In this document: piece after piece, positions 1-9,262 of the stretch
How the letters are laid out: each line of letters begins with the position of its first letter
Position numbering within the stretch: position 1 is the stretch's first letter
Assembly: GCA_028689675.1 (NCBI GenBank)
Contig: JAQVCS010000003.1
Coordinates: 104,847 to 168,846, forward strand
Length of the DNA stretch: 64,000 bases
DNA from: Desulfovibrionaceae bacterium
GTDB taxonomy: Bacteria; Desulfobacterota; Desulfovibrionia; Desulfovibrionales; Desulfovibrionaceae
Direction of reading: 5' to 3'
Position numbers and translations under genes: made by a program
The notes under the pieces: model-generated
What the model saw: the letters and a program-made list of their open reading frames with translations, nothing else
What the model was told of the DNA's origin: nothing
Database searches by the model: none

Positions 1-67
1 CTAAAAGATGTTCGGTATCAACACGGTTTTTGGGGCAGCCCAAACTGATAGAATACACTTTAAGCAT
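1..67 (-). CDS. rimO: Ribosomal protein S12 methylthiotransferase RimO, N-terminal fragment cut by the window edge
   Basis: Reading leftward from an ATG at 65-67, the frame encodes 22 residues that include SLGCPKNRVDTE. This is the N-terminal signature of RimO, whose first cysteine belongs to the accessory iron-sulfur cluster of the MTTase domain. RimO is a radical-SAM enzyme that methylthiolates an aspartate of ribosomal protein S12. The frame is open to base 1, so the rest of the gene lies outside the window. No clear ribosome binding site precedes the ATG. A competing frame over 1-183 starts with TTG and looks spurious. The identification rests on a short but very distinctive motif. Confidence 0.85.
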   Translation of the reverse strand, partial: MLKVYSISLGCPKNRVDTEHLL

Positions 68-246
68 AGTAGTGGTACAGGGGTAAAAGGTGGTGAGCAC
101 ATGCATATACGCCATTGCTGACTATAGCGGTAAGAAGCAGCGTTGTCAGCCTTTTTCCTTGTACAAGCGCAGCAGGGAAGCAATTTTTTGTTCTGTCAGC
201 GCAGGTTTTACCCCAACAATAAAACAGAGTAGGCAAAAGCAGCGCC

Positions 247-888
247 GTGCATAGACAAAATGAAAAAAAATCGCTACCATCCGCCCCTGTTATGAATACC
301 TCACCTTTTGTACACAGCAGGTCTGCACAGCCTTTTTATCAGGGAAAGCTTGATGTCTTTTGTGCTCTGTATGCCGTTTTGAATGGTATACGCCTTACGC
401 ATGGCATAAGCACCTTGCAGGCAAGGGATGTGCTGCACAGCACCCTGCTTTCTTTGGCTTCTGATTTGCCCACTTTTCAGGCTGTGCTTGAGCAGCGCAC
501 AGATTATATTGCCGTGGTGGACGGTATGCTGCGCAGCCTTGCCCGCAGCTACCCTTTACAGGTGGTCAAGCCCTTTACCGAAGCCCCCGCCCCCGAGCCT
601 GCCCTGCTGTGGAATGTGTGCGCCAGTTTTATGAATGGCGGCACTAACCGTACTGTTTTATTTCGCTTTTTTCGCTATATCACGCCCGACACCCCGCCAG
701 TAAACCGCCATTGGACAGCCGTGGAACGTATGCGCGGCAAAAGTATGCATTTATTTGATTGCAGCCACGAGCCCGGGGCTATTGTTGATTTTGCCCCAGA
801 AAGCTTTGTGACCAGCCATGAAGATATTGACGCTGGCTGCCTGTGCTGCATTGACCCTGCCAGCCTGCGTTTTCTTTCTGCCCGTTAA
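247..888 (+). CDS. Orphan papain-like (C39-type) cysteine peptidase-like protein
   Basis: This 213-aa protein starts with GTG; an in-frame ATG at 292 is an alternative and neither has a strong ribosome binding site. I do not recognise a named family. Its conserved-looking blocks resemble a papain-like C39 fold: a Cys at residue 39 in FCALYAVLNGIR, a His at 155 in NRHWTAVE and an Asp at 171 in HLFDCSHE, giving the Cys-His-Asp order of such triads. There is no signal peptide or membrane segment, so it should be cytoplasmic. It is not beside a bacteriocin precursor or ABC exporter. It sits between divergent rimO and metK as its own unit. Peptidase activity is inferred from motif order only; an inactive or transferase-type member is possible. 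Confidence 0.6.
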   Translation: MHRQNEKKSLPSAPVMNTSPFVHSRSAQPFYQGKLDVFCALYAVLNGIRLTHGISTLQARDVLHSTLLSLASDLPTFQAVLEQRTDYIAVVDGMLRSLARSYPLQVVKPFTEAPAPEPALLWNVCASFMNGGTNRTVLFRFFRYITPDTPPVNRHWTAVERMRGKSMHLFDCSHEPGAIVDFAPESFVTSHEDIDAGCLCCIDPASLRFLSAR

Positions 889-912
889 ATGTGCCGCCTG
901 TGCGTTGCGCAC

Positions 913-941
913 TTTACACCGCATGCGTAACTGTGTATAAC
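913..941 (+). promoter_or_regulatory. Candidate sigma-70-type promoter for metK
   Basis: A -35 box TTTACA (913-918) and a -10 box TATAAC (936-941) are separated by exactly 17 bases. This places transcription start near 948 and leaves a leader of about 80 nt before metK. I looked for a SAM-sensing riboswitch in the leader and could not recognise one. Confidence 0.5.
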
Positions 942-1026
942 TACACACGCGAAAACAATATCACAATACCTTGATATACAGATATTCAAGAGAAGCCCAC
1001 GGCAGTGCGGCAAAAGGAGCACAGGT

Positions 1027-2208
1027 ATGCAATCAAAAGTTCATAAAGGAACGTATTTTTTTACTTCGGAATCCGTCACCGAAGGCCACCCCGATAAAGT
1101 TGCCGACCAGATTTCTGACGCGGTTTTAGATACCCTGTTGGCGCAAGACCCCAACTCGCACGTTGCTTGCGAAACCTTGGTGACCACGGGCATGGCCGTG
1201 ATTGCGGGTGAAATCACCACGCAGGGCTATGCCGACTTGCCCTCTGTTGTGCGCCAGACCATTAAGGAAATTGGCTATAACAGCTCTGAAATGGGCTTTG
1301 ACTGGCAGACCTGCGCCGTTATTTCATCCATAGACCATCAGTCCCCCGATATTGCTCAGGGTGTGCTGCGTGAAGACCCCGAAAATCAGGGCGCTGGCGA
1401 CCAAGGCATGATGTTTGGCTATGCCTGCAATGAAACTGCCACCCTGATGCCTGCCCCTATTTATTGGGCGCATCAGCTTTCGCAGCGTTTGACCAAGGTG
1501 CGCAAAGATGGCCTTGTGCCCTTCTTCCGCCCCGATGGCAAAACACAGGTTTCGTTTAAGTATGTGGATGGCAAGCCTGTGCAGATTAATAATGTGGTGG
1601 TTTCTACCCAGCATGCTGCCGAAGCCTCGCAGGCCGATATTATTGAAGCCGTCACCAAGCATGTTATTTGCCCTGTGCTTGAGCCCTCTGGCTTTTTTGA
1701 TGCCAGCGATTGCGAAATTTTCATCAATACCACGGGGCGTTTTGTTGTGGGCGGCCCTATGGGCGACTGCGGCCTGACTGGGCGTAAGATTATTCAAGAT
1801 ACCTACGGCGGCTCTGGCCACCACGGCGGCGGGGCTTTTTCGGGCAAAGATCCTTCTAAAGTTGACCGCTCTGGTGCGTATATGGGGCGCTACATTGCCA
1901 AAAACGTGGTGGCGGCAGGGCTTGCGCCCGAGTGCGAAGTGCAGATTGCCTATTGCATTGGCGTGGCCGACCCTGTTTCGGTACTGGTTTCTTCCAAGGG
2001 CACAAGCGATATCCCCGATGCTATGCTGACGCAGGCCGTGCGCGAAGTGTTTGACATGCGCCCCTATTTCATCACCAAGCGCCTTGACCTGAAGCGCCCT
2101 ATTTATAAGGCCAGCTCGTGCTATGGGCATTTCGGGCGCGAATTGCCCGAATTCACTTGGGAAAAAATAGATGCTGTTGCCGATTTGAAAACAGCTGCCA
2201 AAGTATAA
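1027..2208 (+). CDS. metK: S-adenosylmethionine synthetase
   Basis: A full-length 393-aa methionine adenosyltransferase, which makes SAM from ATP and methionine in the cytoplasm. Visible signatures are TEGHPDK (residues 18-24, ATP/metal site), the [12 protein letters not shown] signature near residue 123, and the glycine-rich [16 protein letters not shown] loop near 265-281 that binds the triphosphate. AAAGGAG lies about seven bases before the ATG and fixes the start. The gene appears monocistronic: it has its own promoter candidate and is closed by a strong terminator directly after the stop. SAM made here feeds the radical-SAM and methyltransferase enzymes nearby (rimO, trmI). Confidence 0.98.
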   Translation: MQSKVHKGTYFFTSESVTEGHPDKVADQISDAVLDTLLAQDPNSHVACETLVTTGMAVIAGEITTQGYADLPSVVRQTIKEIGYNSSEMGFDWQTCAVISSIDHQSPDIAQGVLREDPENQGAGDQGMMFGYACNETATLMPAPIYWAHQLSQRLTKVRKDGLVPFFRPDGKTQVSFKYVDGKPVQINNVVVSTQHAAEASQADIIEAVTKHVICPVLEPSGFFDASDCEIFINTTGRFVVGGPMGDCGLTGRKIIQDTYGGSGHHGGGAFSGKDPSKVDRSGAYMGRYIAKNVVAAGLAPECEVQIAYCIGVADPVSVLVSSKGTSDIPDAMLTQAVREVFDMRPYFITKRLDLKRPIYKASSCYGHFGRELPEFTWEKIDAVADLKTAAKV

Positions 2209-2214
2209 GCAAAA

Positions 2215-2249
2215 GGGGGCAGGGCTTGCGGGCTTTGCCCCCTTATTTT
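2215..2249 (+). terminator. Rho-independent terminator of metK
   Basis: GGGGGCA pairs with TGCCCCC, extended by wobble pairs, around a short loop. It is followed by TTATTTTA immediately downstream of the metK stop codon. Confidence 0.8.
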
Positions 2250-2281
2250 AGCATACGCGCCAGAGCTGTGGCACATTTTGT

Positions 2282-2300
2282 AAGGGCACTCTGTGCCCTT
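2282..2300 (+). terminator. Second hairpin between metK and aroC
   Basis: AAGGGCAC-tct-GTGCCCTT is a perfect 8-bp stem with a 3-nt loop, followed by TGTTCTTTAT. It could be a back-up terminator for metK or a leader hairpin of aroC; the T-tract is interrupted. Confidence 0.45.
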
Positions 2301-2405
2301 TGTTCTTTATGCTGGCCTTGCCAGACAAAAGAAGCCCAGTGTTAAGGCTGGATTTTATACGCAAAGTGCGGCACTATGCGCCTATATGCAAAAGAGGAAA
2401 GCTCT

Positions 2406-3458
2406 ATGAACGCAAATACTTTTGGCTCTGTTTTCAGCCTGACCACGTTTGGCGAATCGCACGGTGCTGGCGTGGGCGGCGTCATTGACGGCTGCCCCGC
2501 AGGCATTGCCCTTGACGAAGCCTTGGTGCAAACCGAGCTTGACCGCCGCAAGCCGGGCACGGGCATGGCGGGCACAACACGCAAAGAATCGGACACCGTG
2601 CGCCTGCTTTCTGGCGTGTTTGAGGGCAAGACCACGGGCACCAGTATTGGTTTTTTTATAGCCAATGAAAGCCAGCGTTCGGGAGATTATGGGAATTTGG
2701 CGCAGGTTTTTCGCCCCGGGCATGCCGATTTTGGCTATCAGCACAAATATGGCCTGCGCGATTACCGCGGCGGCGGGCGTTCTTCTGGGCGGGAAACTGC
2801 CGCCCGTGTGGTGGGCGGGGCTGTGGCACGCGCTGTGCTGGCACAGCAGGGCATAGAAATTTTGGGCGCAAGTACGGCCATTGGCGGCATAGAAGCCAGC
2901 ACAATTGTGATGGAAGAGGCGCGCGCCTGCCCTTATTTTGCCTGTGATGCCGCCATAGTGCCGCAGTGGGAAGAGCACATTGCCAGCGTGCGCCGCAGTG
3001 GGGACACGGTGGGCGGTGTGGTGCGCATAGAAGCCCGCAATGTGCCTGTGGGCTTGGGCGAGCCTGTGTTTGACAAGCTGGATGCCCGCCTTGCCTATGC
3101 CTGCATGGGCGTGGGTGCAGTGAAAGGGGTCAGCATTGGGGAAGGCTTTGGGGCTGCTTTGCTGCGTGGTTCAAGCAATAATGACCCCCTGCACCCGCAG
3201 GGCTTTGCCTCTAACCATGCTGGCGGTGTGCTGGGGGGCATTTCCAGCGGCCAGAATATTATTGTTGAGTGCGCGGTCAAGCCCATTCCTTCCATAGCGC
3301 AGGAGCAGCAGACAGTAACGCTGCATAATGAGCCCACCAGCATTATTGTGGGCGGGCGGCATGATATTTGCGCTATTCCGCGCATTGTGCCCGTGCTCGA
3401 GGCCATGGTTGCACTGACTCTGGCTGATTTTTTGCTGCTGCAGCGGCGCATGGGCTAG
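2406..3458 (+). CDS. aroC: Chorismate synthase
   Basis: A 350-aa enzyme of the last shikimate-pathway step, converting EPSP to chorismate with reduced FMN. The N-terminus reads MNANTFGSVF followed by TTFGESHG, the family's opening motif. The GGGRSSGRETAARV signature lies near residues 121-135. I chose the ATG at 2406, preceded by GAGGAAAG, over an upstream in-frame ATG at 2376, because family members begin just before the NTFG motif. recD2 follows after 58 bases on the same strand and may be co-transcribed. No other aro genes are nearby, so the pathway is dispersed in this genome. Confidence 0.97.
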   Translation: MNANTFGSVFSLTTFGESHGAGVGGVIDGCPAGIALDEALVQTELDRRKPGTGMAGTTRKESDTVRLLSGVFEGKTTGTSIGFFIANESQRSGDYGNLAQVFRPGHADFGYQHKYGLRDYRGGGRSSGRETAARVVGGAVARAVLAQQGIEILGASTAIGGIEASTIVMEEARACPYFACDAAIVPQWEEHIASVRRSGDTVGGVVRIEARNVPVGLGEPVFDKLDARLAYACMGVGAVKGVSIGEGFGAALLRGSSNNDPLHPQGFASNHAGGVLGGISSGQNIIVECAVKPIPSIAQEQQTVTLHNEPTSIIVGGRHDICAIPRIVPVLEAMVALTLADFLLLQRRMG

Positions 3459-3516
3459 GCTGCTGCGTTGTAGCCCCTGCCTACTGAAGATTTTTGTATA
3501 AGGTATAAGGAAGCCC

Positions 3517-5754
3517 ATGGATGCTTTGCCCTTACTCGCTGTGGAAGACCCGCGCGCCGTGGATATTACGGGGCGGCTTGAGCGCGTTGTTTTTCATAAT
3601 GAAGAAAACGGCTATACCGTGCTGCGCCTTATGCCTGAAAAAAGCAAGGATATCATCACAGCCGTGGGGCATATGCTCAACCCGCAGGCTGGCGTGCAAT
3701 TGCATATTCAGGGGCGCTGGGTAGAAAATGCCAGCTATGGCATGCAAATAGAAATGCAGCTGTGCGAAGAAACGCTGCCCGCCACGGCAGAGGGCATTAA
3801 GCTGTATCTTGCTTCTGGCCTCATTAAAGGGGTGAAGCTGAAAACGGCAGAAAAAATTGTTGCCCGCTTTGGGGTGGAAACCATTCGCATGCTGGACGAA
3901 GAGCCCGATTGCCTGCTTGAAATTCCCGGGCTTGGGCAGCGCGTGGTAGAAAATATCAAAACCAGCTGGGCAGAGCACAGGGGCATACGCGATTTATTGC
4001 TTTTTTTGCAGCCGCATGGCATCAGCCCTGCCTATGCTGTGCGTATTTACAAGCATTATGGCGCACAGGCCTTGGCAATTATTAAAGAAAACCCCTACCG
4101 CATGGCTATGGATATTCGTGGTATTGGTTTTGTTACTGCCGATGCCGCCGCCCGCAAGCTGGGCTTTATGGAAGAGCACCCTCTGCGCGCGCAGGCTGCC
4201 GTGCTCTATGCCCTGCAAAAGCTGACCGAAGAGGGGCATGTCTACATGCCCGAGGCCTTGCTGTGCGCGCAGGTTGCCGAAAAGCTTAATGTCCCTGCCG
4301 AGCTTGTGCCCCAAGCCCTTGGGCAGCTTGAGCTAGAAGAGCGCATTGTGCGCGAAAGCCTGCACGATGAAATGGGCATTTATTTGCGCCGCTATCACCA
4401 TTGCGAATCAAAAACGGCCTATTATGTGCGCCGTCTGCTGGGGTCGCCCAAGTCGGTGCGCTTTGCCGATGCCCCTGCCGTGGTTGCCGAGGTTATTCAA
4501 GCTCTGCCCATACAGCTTGCCGCAGAGCAAAAAAATGCCGTGCTCACTGCCGCACAAAGCAAAATGATGGTGCTCACTGGCGGCCCCGGCACGGGCAAGA
4601 CCACCATTATCAACGCCATAATCAAGGTTTTTGCCGAAGTGCGGGCAAAAATTTTGCTGGCTGCGCCCACGGGGCGGGCGGCAAAGCGCATGGCCGAAAC
4701 TTCTGGCCGCGAGGCAAAAACCATTCATCGCCTGCTGGAATACCGCCCGCAAGAAGATGGCTTTGCCCGCAATGAAGATAACCCCCTTGCCTGCGCCCTG
4801 CTGGTGGTGGATGAAGCCTCTATGATGGACACCACCTTGTTTTATTATTTGCTCAAGGCTGTACCGCTGGGCGCAACGGTGGTGCTGGTGGGGGATGTGC
4901 ATCAATTGCCCTCGGTTGGCGCAGGCAATGTGCTGGGGGATATTATAGCCTCTGGCGTGCTGCCTGTGGTGGAGCTGACAGAAATTTTTCGCCAGTCGGA
5001 AGAGAGCGAAATTATTTGCAATGCCCATTTAATCAACCGTGGTGAAGTGCCGCATTTAGAGGCCAGCAAAGAGCGCCTTTCCGATTTTTATTTTATACGC
5101 CGCAGCAATGCTCAGGATGTGGCCGCAATGATTGTTGATTTGGTGAAAAATCACATTCCCCGCCGCTTCAAGCTTGACCCTGTAGACGATATTCAGGTGC
5201 TCACGCCCATGCACAAGGGCACGGTGGGTGCGGCAAACCTCAATGCCCTGCTGCAAGAAGCCCTCAACCCGCAGCATCAGCACATCAAGCGCATGGATCG
5301 TACCTTTCGCTTACACGACAAGGTGATGCAAATACGCAATAATTATGAAAAAGATATTTATAATGGCGATGTGGGGCGCATTGTTATTCTTGATATTGCC
5401 GAGCGCACGCTGACAGTACGCTTTGATGAGCGCAATGTGCCCTATGATTTTGAAGAGCTGGACGAGCTTGTGCCTGCCTATGCCATTTCTATTCACAAGT
5501 CGCAGGGTTCAGAATACCCTGCCGTAGTTATTCCTCTTATGACGCAGCATTATGTAATGTTGCAGCGCAACCTTGTGTATACAGGCGTAACGCGCGGCAA
5601 AAAGCTGGTTATTTTGGTGGGTGAAGCCAAAGCCCTTGCTATGGCAGTAAAAAATAACCGTATGCGTAAGCGCTACACAAGGTTGGCACAAAGGCTGAAC
5701 CCTGAAATGGCCGAAGCCTTGGCGCTGCACAAGCAGGGCGAAGCAGAGGCTTAA
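3517..5754 (+). CDS. recD2: RecD2-type ATP-dependent DNA helicase
   Basis: A 745-aa SF1B 5'-3' helicase of the RecD2 class, which acts without RecBC in DNA repair. The N-terminal third contains the OB-like and helix-hairpin-helix regions typical of RecD2, for example IPGLGQRVVENI near residue 135. The motor domain has Walker A GGPGTGKTT near 355, Walker B LLVVDEASMMD near 428, and the C-terminal UvrD-like motif AISIHKSQGSEYPAVV near 660. AAGGTATAAGGAAG supplies a ribosome binding site. Length matches the family. It lies 58 bases after aroC and converges with the TauE gene without an obvious terminator between them. Confidence 0.95.
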   Translation: MDALPLLAVEDPRAVDITGRLERVVFHNEENGYTVLRLMPEKSKDIITAVGHMLNPQAGVQLHIQGRWVENASYGMQIEMQLCEETLPATAEGIKLYLASGLIKGVKLKTAEKIVARFGVETIRMLDEEPDCLLEIPGLGQRVVENIKTSWAEHRGIRDLLLFLQPHGISPAYAVRIYKHYGAQALAIIKENPYRMAMDIRGIGFVTADAAARKLGFMEEHPLRAQAAVLYALQKLTEEGHVYMPEALLCAQVAEKLNVPAELVPQALGQLELEERIVRESLHDEMGIYLRRYHHCESKTAYYVRRLLGSPKSVRFADAPAVVAEVIQALPIQLAAEQKNAVLTAAQSKMMVLTGGPGTGKTTIINAIIKVFAEVRAKILLAAPTGRAAKRMAETSGREAKTIHRLLEYRPQEDGFARNEDNPLACALLVVDEASMMDTTLFYYLLKAVPLGATVVLVGDVHQLPSVGAGNVLGDIIASGVLPVVELTEIFRQSEESEIICNAHLINRGEVPHLEASKERLSDFYFIRRSNAQDVAAMIVDLVKNHIPRRFKLDPVDDIQVLTPMHKGTVGAANLNALLQEALNPQHQHIKRMDRTFRLHDKVMQIRNNYEKDIYNGDVGRIVILDIAERTLTVRFDERNVPYDFEELDELVPAYAISIHKSQGSEYPAVVIPLMTQHYVMLQRNLVYTGVTRGKKLVILVGEAKALAMAVKNNRMRKRYTRLAQRLNPEMAEALALHKQGEAEA

Positions 5755-5806
5755 GCAGGCCTCCTTTTTTCGCCCCGCAGAGCCAGCACTTTTTAGCCCA
5801 GCAAAC

Positions 5807-6778
5807 TTATCGCAGCAAGGCCAGCAGGCTGGCGCTGCCATAGCGCCATGCTGTGCCCAAGAGCACCAGCAAGAGCAAGGTCTTAATGAAGCGGGCAGGC
5901 ACATACTTTTGCAGGCGCGCGCCGCAATACATGCCGGCCATGCCGCCCACGCCCAAAAGCAGACCCAGCGCAAAGTCGGGGCTGATGCTCATGGCTGGGT
6001 ATAGCGGGGCTATGAGCATGTAAAAAATAACAGCTGTGCTCGAGGTCAAAAAGGTTGCCAGCAAGGCCGCCCCTGCCACGGTATGAATGGGCAGAGCAAA
6101 AAAAGACACCAGAAAAGGCGAAATAATAGCCCCGCCGCCAATGCCATACACCCCGCCAATAATGCCCACAATAAAGGTAAGCACAAAAACACCGCGCGTG
6201 CTAAAGCCGTATTCTTCCCCATCAAAGCTATACACAATTTCCTGCCAGTTGCGGCGCACAAGGCGCACTTGCGGAAAGGCATTGCTGGCTTTGGGCTTGG
6301 CTTGTGCTGTTTTGAGGCTGAAAATGGTGTGCCCAGCGCTGTTGACTGTGCTGCTGTACAGGGGGGCAGGGCTGGGGCGGCGCTGGCGCAGCATATCGCG
6401 CAGCATACGCCCGCCAATATAGAGCAGCACACAGGCAACAAAGAGCTTGAATGTTGTGGGGTCTGGCAAAAAATTAACGCGAATAAGTGCCCCAAAAAAG
6501 ACCCCTGGCATAGTTCCCATAGCCACCACAGCGGCCAAAGGCCACACCATGCGCCCCTCTCGGGCAAAGCGCCATACCCCAGAAGGGATGGCCACCACAT
6601 TAAAAAATTGGTTAGTGGCAGAAACAGAGGGGTTTACATAGCCCAAAAAGGACATTTGAAAGGGCAGCAGCAAAAAAGCCCCAGAAATACCCCCCATGGA
6701 GGTGAAAAAAGAAACAATAAAAGCAGCCAGCGGGGGAATGAAAGGATTGCATTCAATATTGGCAACGGGAAAATACAT
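5807..6778 (-). CDS. TauE/SafE-family sulfite/organosulfonate exporter-type permease
   Basis: A 323-aa polytopic inner-membrane protein built from two related halves. The repeated glycine-rich motif ([13 protein letters not shown] in the first half, [18 protein letters not shown] in the second) is the hallmark of the TauE/SafE family. Members move sulfite, sulfoacetate or other small anions, and substrate cannot be read from sequence. A charged stretch of about 60 residues separates the halves. The ATG at 6778, preceded by GAGGTG, is preferred over a TTG seven codons upstream. It is divergent from hisH. A role in sulfur-anion traffic would suit a sulfate reducer but is inference. Confidence 0.88.
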   Translation of the reverse strand: MYFPVANIECNPFIPPLAAFIVSFFTSMGGISGAFLLLPFQMSFLGYVNPSVSATNQFFNVVAIPSGVWRFAREGRMVWPLAAVVAMGTMPGVFFGALIRVNFLPDPTTFKLFVACVLLYIGGRMLRDMLRQRRPSPAPLYSSTVNSAGHTIFSLKTAQAKPKASNAFPQVRLVRRNWQEIVYSFDGEEYGFSTRGVFVLTFIVGIIGGVYGIGGGAIISPFLVSFFALPIHTVAGAALLATFLTSSTAVIFYMLIAPLYPAMSISPDFALGLLLGVGGMAGMYCGARLQKYVPARFIKTLLLLVLLGTAWRYGSASLLALLR

Positions 6779-7004
6779 GGTGCACCTCGGCAGTGGCAAA
6801 GCGGCCTGTATAGGTGAAGAGAGGCATGAGGCTTTCCGAAGTCACGTTTTTTCTAATTTTCGTGATGATAGAATTGGCTCTTCGTCTTGTCAAGCCATAC
6901 TGAAGTATATTTTCTTGCGCGGCGGGGGCAAGCCCCGTATGCTTAGCTTGTGCGCCTGTGGCGGCGTACACTTTTTTGTGAATTGCGAACGTAAGGAAGG
7001 AACT

Positions 7005-7646
7005 ATGCTCGCCATACTTGATTACAAAGCAGGCAACCAAACCAGTGTGCGCCGCGCGCTGGAATATTTGGGCATACCCTGCACGATTACCGATGATAAA
7101 GCTGTGCTTGCGGCCGCGCAAGGCATTGTTTTTCCCGGTGTGGGTGCAGCAGGGCAGGCCATGCAGCTGCTGCGCTCTTCTGGGCTGGATGCAAGCCTAA
7201 GGCAGGCCGTGGCGGTGGGGCAGCCCTTGCTGGGCATTTGCCTTGGCTGCCAAATTTTGCTGGATTCCAGCGAAGAAGATGGCTTTGTGCCCACCTTGGG
7301 CATTGTGCCCGGCGTGTGCAGGCGCTTTGCACAGGGCTTGTGCCAAGAAGACGGCAGCCCAGCCCCCATTCCGCATATGGGCTGGAATGGCGTGCAGCAA
7401 AAAAAGCCCAGCCGTCTGCTGGCCAATGTGCCCGCGCAGGCCGAATTTTATTTTGTGCACAGCTATTATGTTGAGCCCGCGCCCGAGCTGGTTATAGGCA
7501 CCACGCTGTATGGCAAGGAATTTTGCTCTTTATATGGGCGCGATGGCCTGTGGGCTGCGCAATTTCATTTGGAAAAAAGCGGACAGGCAGGCTTAACGGT
7601 GCTGCGTAACTTTTATGAATATTGTCAGGAGGTTGCGCCATGTTAA
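7005..7646 (+). CDS. hisH: Imidazole glycerol phosphate synthase, glutaminase subunit
   Basis: A 213-aa class I glutamine amidotransferase that supplies ammonia to HisF in histidine and AICAR formation. The nucleophile is Cys79 in [12 protein letters not shown]; the His188-Glu190 pair lies in [10 protein letters not shown] near the C-terminus. Most relatives have FHPEKS, so the leucine is unusual but both catalytic residues are kept. The start is the ATG at 7005 with AAGGAAGG upstream; the frame extends upstream into the divergent TauE gene and that part is not coding. The gene overlaps hisF by seven bases, fitting the 1:1 HisH-HisF complex. No other his genes are nearby. Confidence 0.95.
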   Translation: MLAILDYKAGNQTSVRRALEYLGIPCTITDDKAVLAAAQGIVFPGVGAAGQAMQLLRSSGLDASLRQAVAVGQPLLGICLGCQILLDSSEEDGFVPTLGIVPGVCRRFAQGLCQEDGSPAPIPHMGWNGVQQKKPSRLLANVPAQAEFYFVHSYYVEPAPELVIGTTLYGKEFCSLYGRDGLWAAQFHLEKSGQAGLTVLRNFYEYCQEVAPC

Positions 7647-8419
7647 GTAAGAGAGTTATTCCCTGCCTTGATGTGCGCGCAGGGCGCTTGACCAAGGGCA
7701 TAAAATTTGCTGGCAATGTGGATATTGGCGACCCTGTGGCCACTGCCCGCCGTTATTACGAAGAAGGCGCGGATGAAATTGTCTTTTATGATATCACCGC
7801 TTCGGCAGAAGATCGCGGCATCTTTTTGGATGTGGTGGAGCGCGTGGCTGCCGAAATTTTTATTCCCTTCTCTGTGGGCGGGGGCATCAGCTCTGTGGCC
7901 GATATGCGCGCCGTGCTCATGGCTGGGGCAGAAAAAATTTCTATCAATTCTGCGGCAGTAAAAAAACCTGCCTTGATTAGCGAAGGGGCGGCGGCCTTTG
8001 GCTCGCAGGCCATTGTGGTGGGCATGGATGTGCTGGCTGTGCCTGTGAGCGAAAGTATCCCTTCTGGCTATGAAATTGTCATTCATGGCGGGCGCAAGCG
8101 CATGGGTATTGATGCCCTGTGGTGGGCACAGCATTGCCAAGAGCTGGGTGCAGGGGAATTGTGCGTGAATTCTATTGATGCCGACGGCACAAAAGATGGC
8201 TATGAGCTCACGCTCACCAGCGGTATAGCCAAGGCTGTGTCTATTCCTGTTATTGCTTCAGGCGGGGCGGGCACACCGCAGCATATGTATGAAGCCGTGA
8301 GCAAGGGCGGGGCGGCGGCTGCGCTTATTGCTTCTATTGTGCATTATGGCGAATACAGTATTGCCCAGTGCAAAGAGCATATGGCCGCGCAAGGGGCAAA
8401 GGTGCGCCTGCATTGGTAA
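7640..8419 (+). CDS. hisF: Imidazole glycerol phosphate synthase, cyclase subunit
   Basis: A 259-aa (beta/alpha)8 barrel that condenses ammonia from HisH with PRFAR. The catalytic aspartates are Asp11 in [14 protein letters not shown] and Asp130 in VVGMDV. Phosphate-binding elements FSVGGGIS and IASGGAGTP are present, as is the [11 protein letters not shown] signature. AGGAGG lies within the end of hisH and selects the ATG at 7640 rather than one at 7622. The barrel reads as a true histidine-pathway HisF rather than the LPS-type paralogue, since both catalytic aspartates and the signature are intact. Translation is likely coupled to hisH. Confidence 0.96.
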   Translation: MLSKRVIPCLDVRAGRLTKGIKFAGNVDIGDPVATARRYYEEGADEIVFYDITASAEDRGIFLDVVERVAAEIFIPFSVGGGISSVADMRAVLMAGAEKISINSAAVKKPALISEGAAAFGSQAIVVGMDVLAVPVSESIPSGYEIVIHGGRKRMGIDALWWAQHCQELGAGELCVNSIDADGTKDGYELTLTSGIAKAVSIPVIASGGAGTPQHMYEAVSKGGAAAALIASIVHYGEYSIAQCKEHMAAQGAKVRLHW

Positions 8420-8526
8420 GCCACCAGTGAGCCTGCTTGTGTTTTTTTGATACTGGCAAAAGACTTTACGAAGCCGCATTTTTAGGCTATGAAAGCCATT
8501 CTATACAGTAATGAAGGAGAGCCATC

Positions 8527-8637
8527 ATGGCACATAAAAAAATTGAGCGTAAGAAAGAATTAGATCGTCGTCGTCACCGCCGTGAAGAGCGTCTGAAGCA
8601 GCGCATCCGCGAAGCCAAGGCTGCCAAAAAAGCCTAG
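8527..8637 (+). CDS. 36-residue Lys/Arg-rich small protein
   Basis: A 36-codon frame with an excellent ribosome binding site (AAGGAGAGCC before the ATG) encodes a protein starting MAHKKIERKKELDRRRHR. It is about half Lys, Arg and His with scattered Glu, and is probably one continuous charged helix. There is no signal peptide. Composition suggests RNA or ribosome binding, but that is inference. I recall similar short proteins in Desulfovibrio genomes, without a function. Promoter-like TTTACG and TATGAA boxes, 17 bases apart, occur near 8463-8491. It lies between hisF and fmdB and is followed by a MITE-like element. Confidence 0.75.
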   Translation: MAHKKIERKKELDRRRHRREERLKQRIREAKAAKKA

Positions 8638-8768
8638 TATGTACAGTGTTCCCGCTGGTTTTGCCGCGGGAACACCTTGTTTTTTTAGCCGTGTATGGCG
8701 GGTTTGCCCCTGCCGAGTCACGGCTTTTGGTGTGTTGTTTTCTGGCTTGTGCCTGCACGGCACTCTGG

Positions 8769-8886
8769 CTAGAGCATTGTACTGTTGAACATGTTTGTAA
8801 GCTTTTTACGCAAACCTTGCGGCTCAAAGCCCACAAGGGGAATGCACTTTCCCCGTACATGCGCTTTGAAAGTAACTCTGCTCTAG
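8769..8886. mobile_element. MITE-like element, copy 1, with IS630-type ends
   Basis: A 118-bp non-coding segment begins CTAGAGCA and ends TGCTCTAG. The reverse complement of its right end continues to ACTTTCAAA, matching the terminal repeat of the IS630 element at 63012-63999. The TA dinucleotides at 8770-8771 and 8884-8885 fit the TA target duplication of IS630/Tc1 elements. The centre folds: AAAGC/GCTTT flanks GGGGAA/TTCCCC. A related copy lies at 23911-24027. The right edge sits 19 bases upstream of the fmdB start codon, so the element forms part of that leader. Confidence 0.7.
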
Positions 8887-8905
8887 GGTTTTTTAGGAAG
8901 TGTAT

Positions 8906-9262
8906 ATGCCTATTTATGAATATCAATGCACGCAGTGCCAGCATGTTTTTGAAGAATGGCTGCACCGAGCTGATGAAATGACCAATGCCCAAACCTGCCC
9001 CAAGTGCGGCGGGCAAGCGCAGCATATTCTTTCACAGACTTCCTTCATTTTGAAGGGTGGCGGCTGGTATGTGGATGATTATGGCTACAGAAAGAATGTA
9101 AAAGATGATGGCAAAGCTGGTGCCGAAGGCAATGCTGCCCCTGCGGCTGTGGCAGAAAAGCCTGCCGCAAACCCCGCTGCTGCCCCTGCGGCAAGCCCTG
9201 CCGCAGCCCCGCAGCCCAAGCCATTAAGCCCGCTGGGTGCGCCCAAAACAAGCTTTAGCTGA
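8906..9262 (+). CDS. FmdB-family zinc ribbon protein
   Basis: A 118-aa protein with the FmdB/CxxC_CXXC_SSSS N-terminal domain: MPIYEYQCTQC places Cys8 and Cys11, and TCPKCGG places Cys31 and Cys34, together forming one zinc ribbon. After residue 70 comes a low-complexity tail of Ala, Pro and Lys, probably disordered. Family members are regulators or small accessory proteins of uncertain role. The start at 8906 gives the canonical MPIYEY N-terminus and has AGGAAG upstream; an ATG two codons earlier is less likely. The leader is largely MITE sequence, so expression may depend on that insertion. Confidence 0.85.
   Translation: MPIYEYQCTQCQHVFEEWLHRADEMTNAQTCPKCGGQAQHILSQTSFILKGGGWYVDDYGYRKNVKDDGKAGAEGNAAPAAVAEKPAANPAAAPAASPAAAPQPKPLSPLGAPKTSFS

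Noticed and set aside
1..183. 60-aa minus-strand frame at the left edge
   Set aside because: It starts with TTG and has no family signature; the overlapping RimO N-terminus in another frame explains the region.
889..1026. Possible SAM or SAH riboswitch in the metK leader
   Set aside because: I could not place the conserved stems or core bases of any known SAM/SAH riboswitch in this leader.
7005..8419. HisH-HisF as an LPS-modification pair (WbuYZ-like)
   Set aside because: HisF keeps both catalytic aspartates and the phosphate motifs, and no glycan-biosynthesis genes are near.
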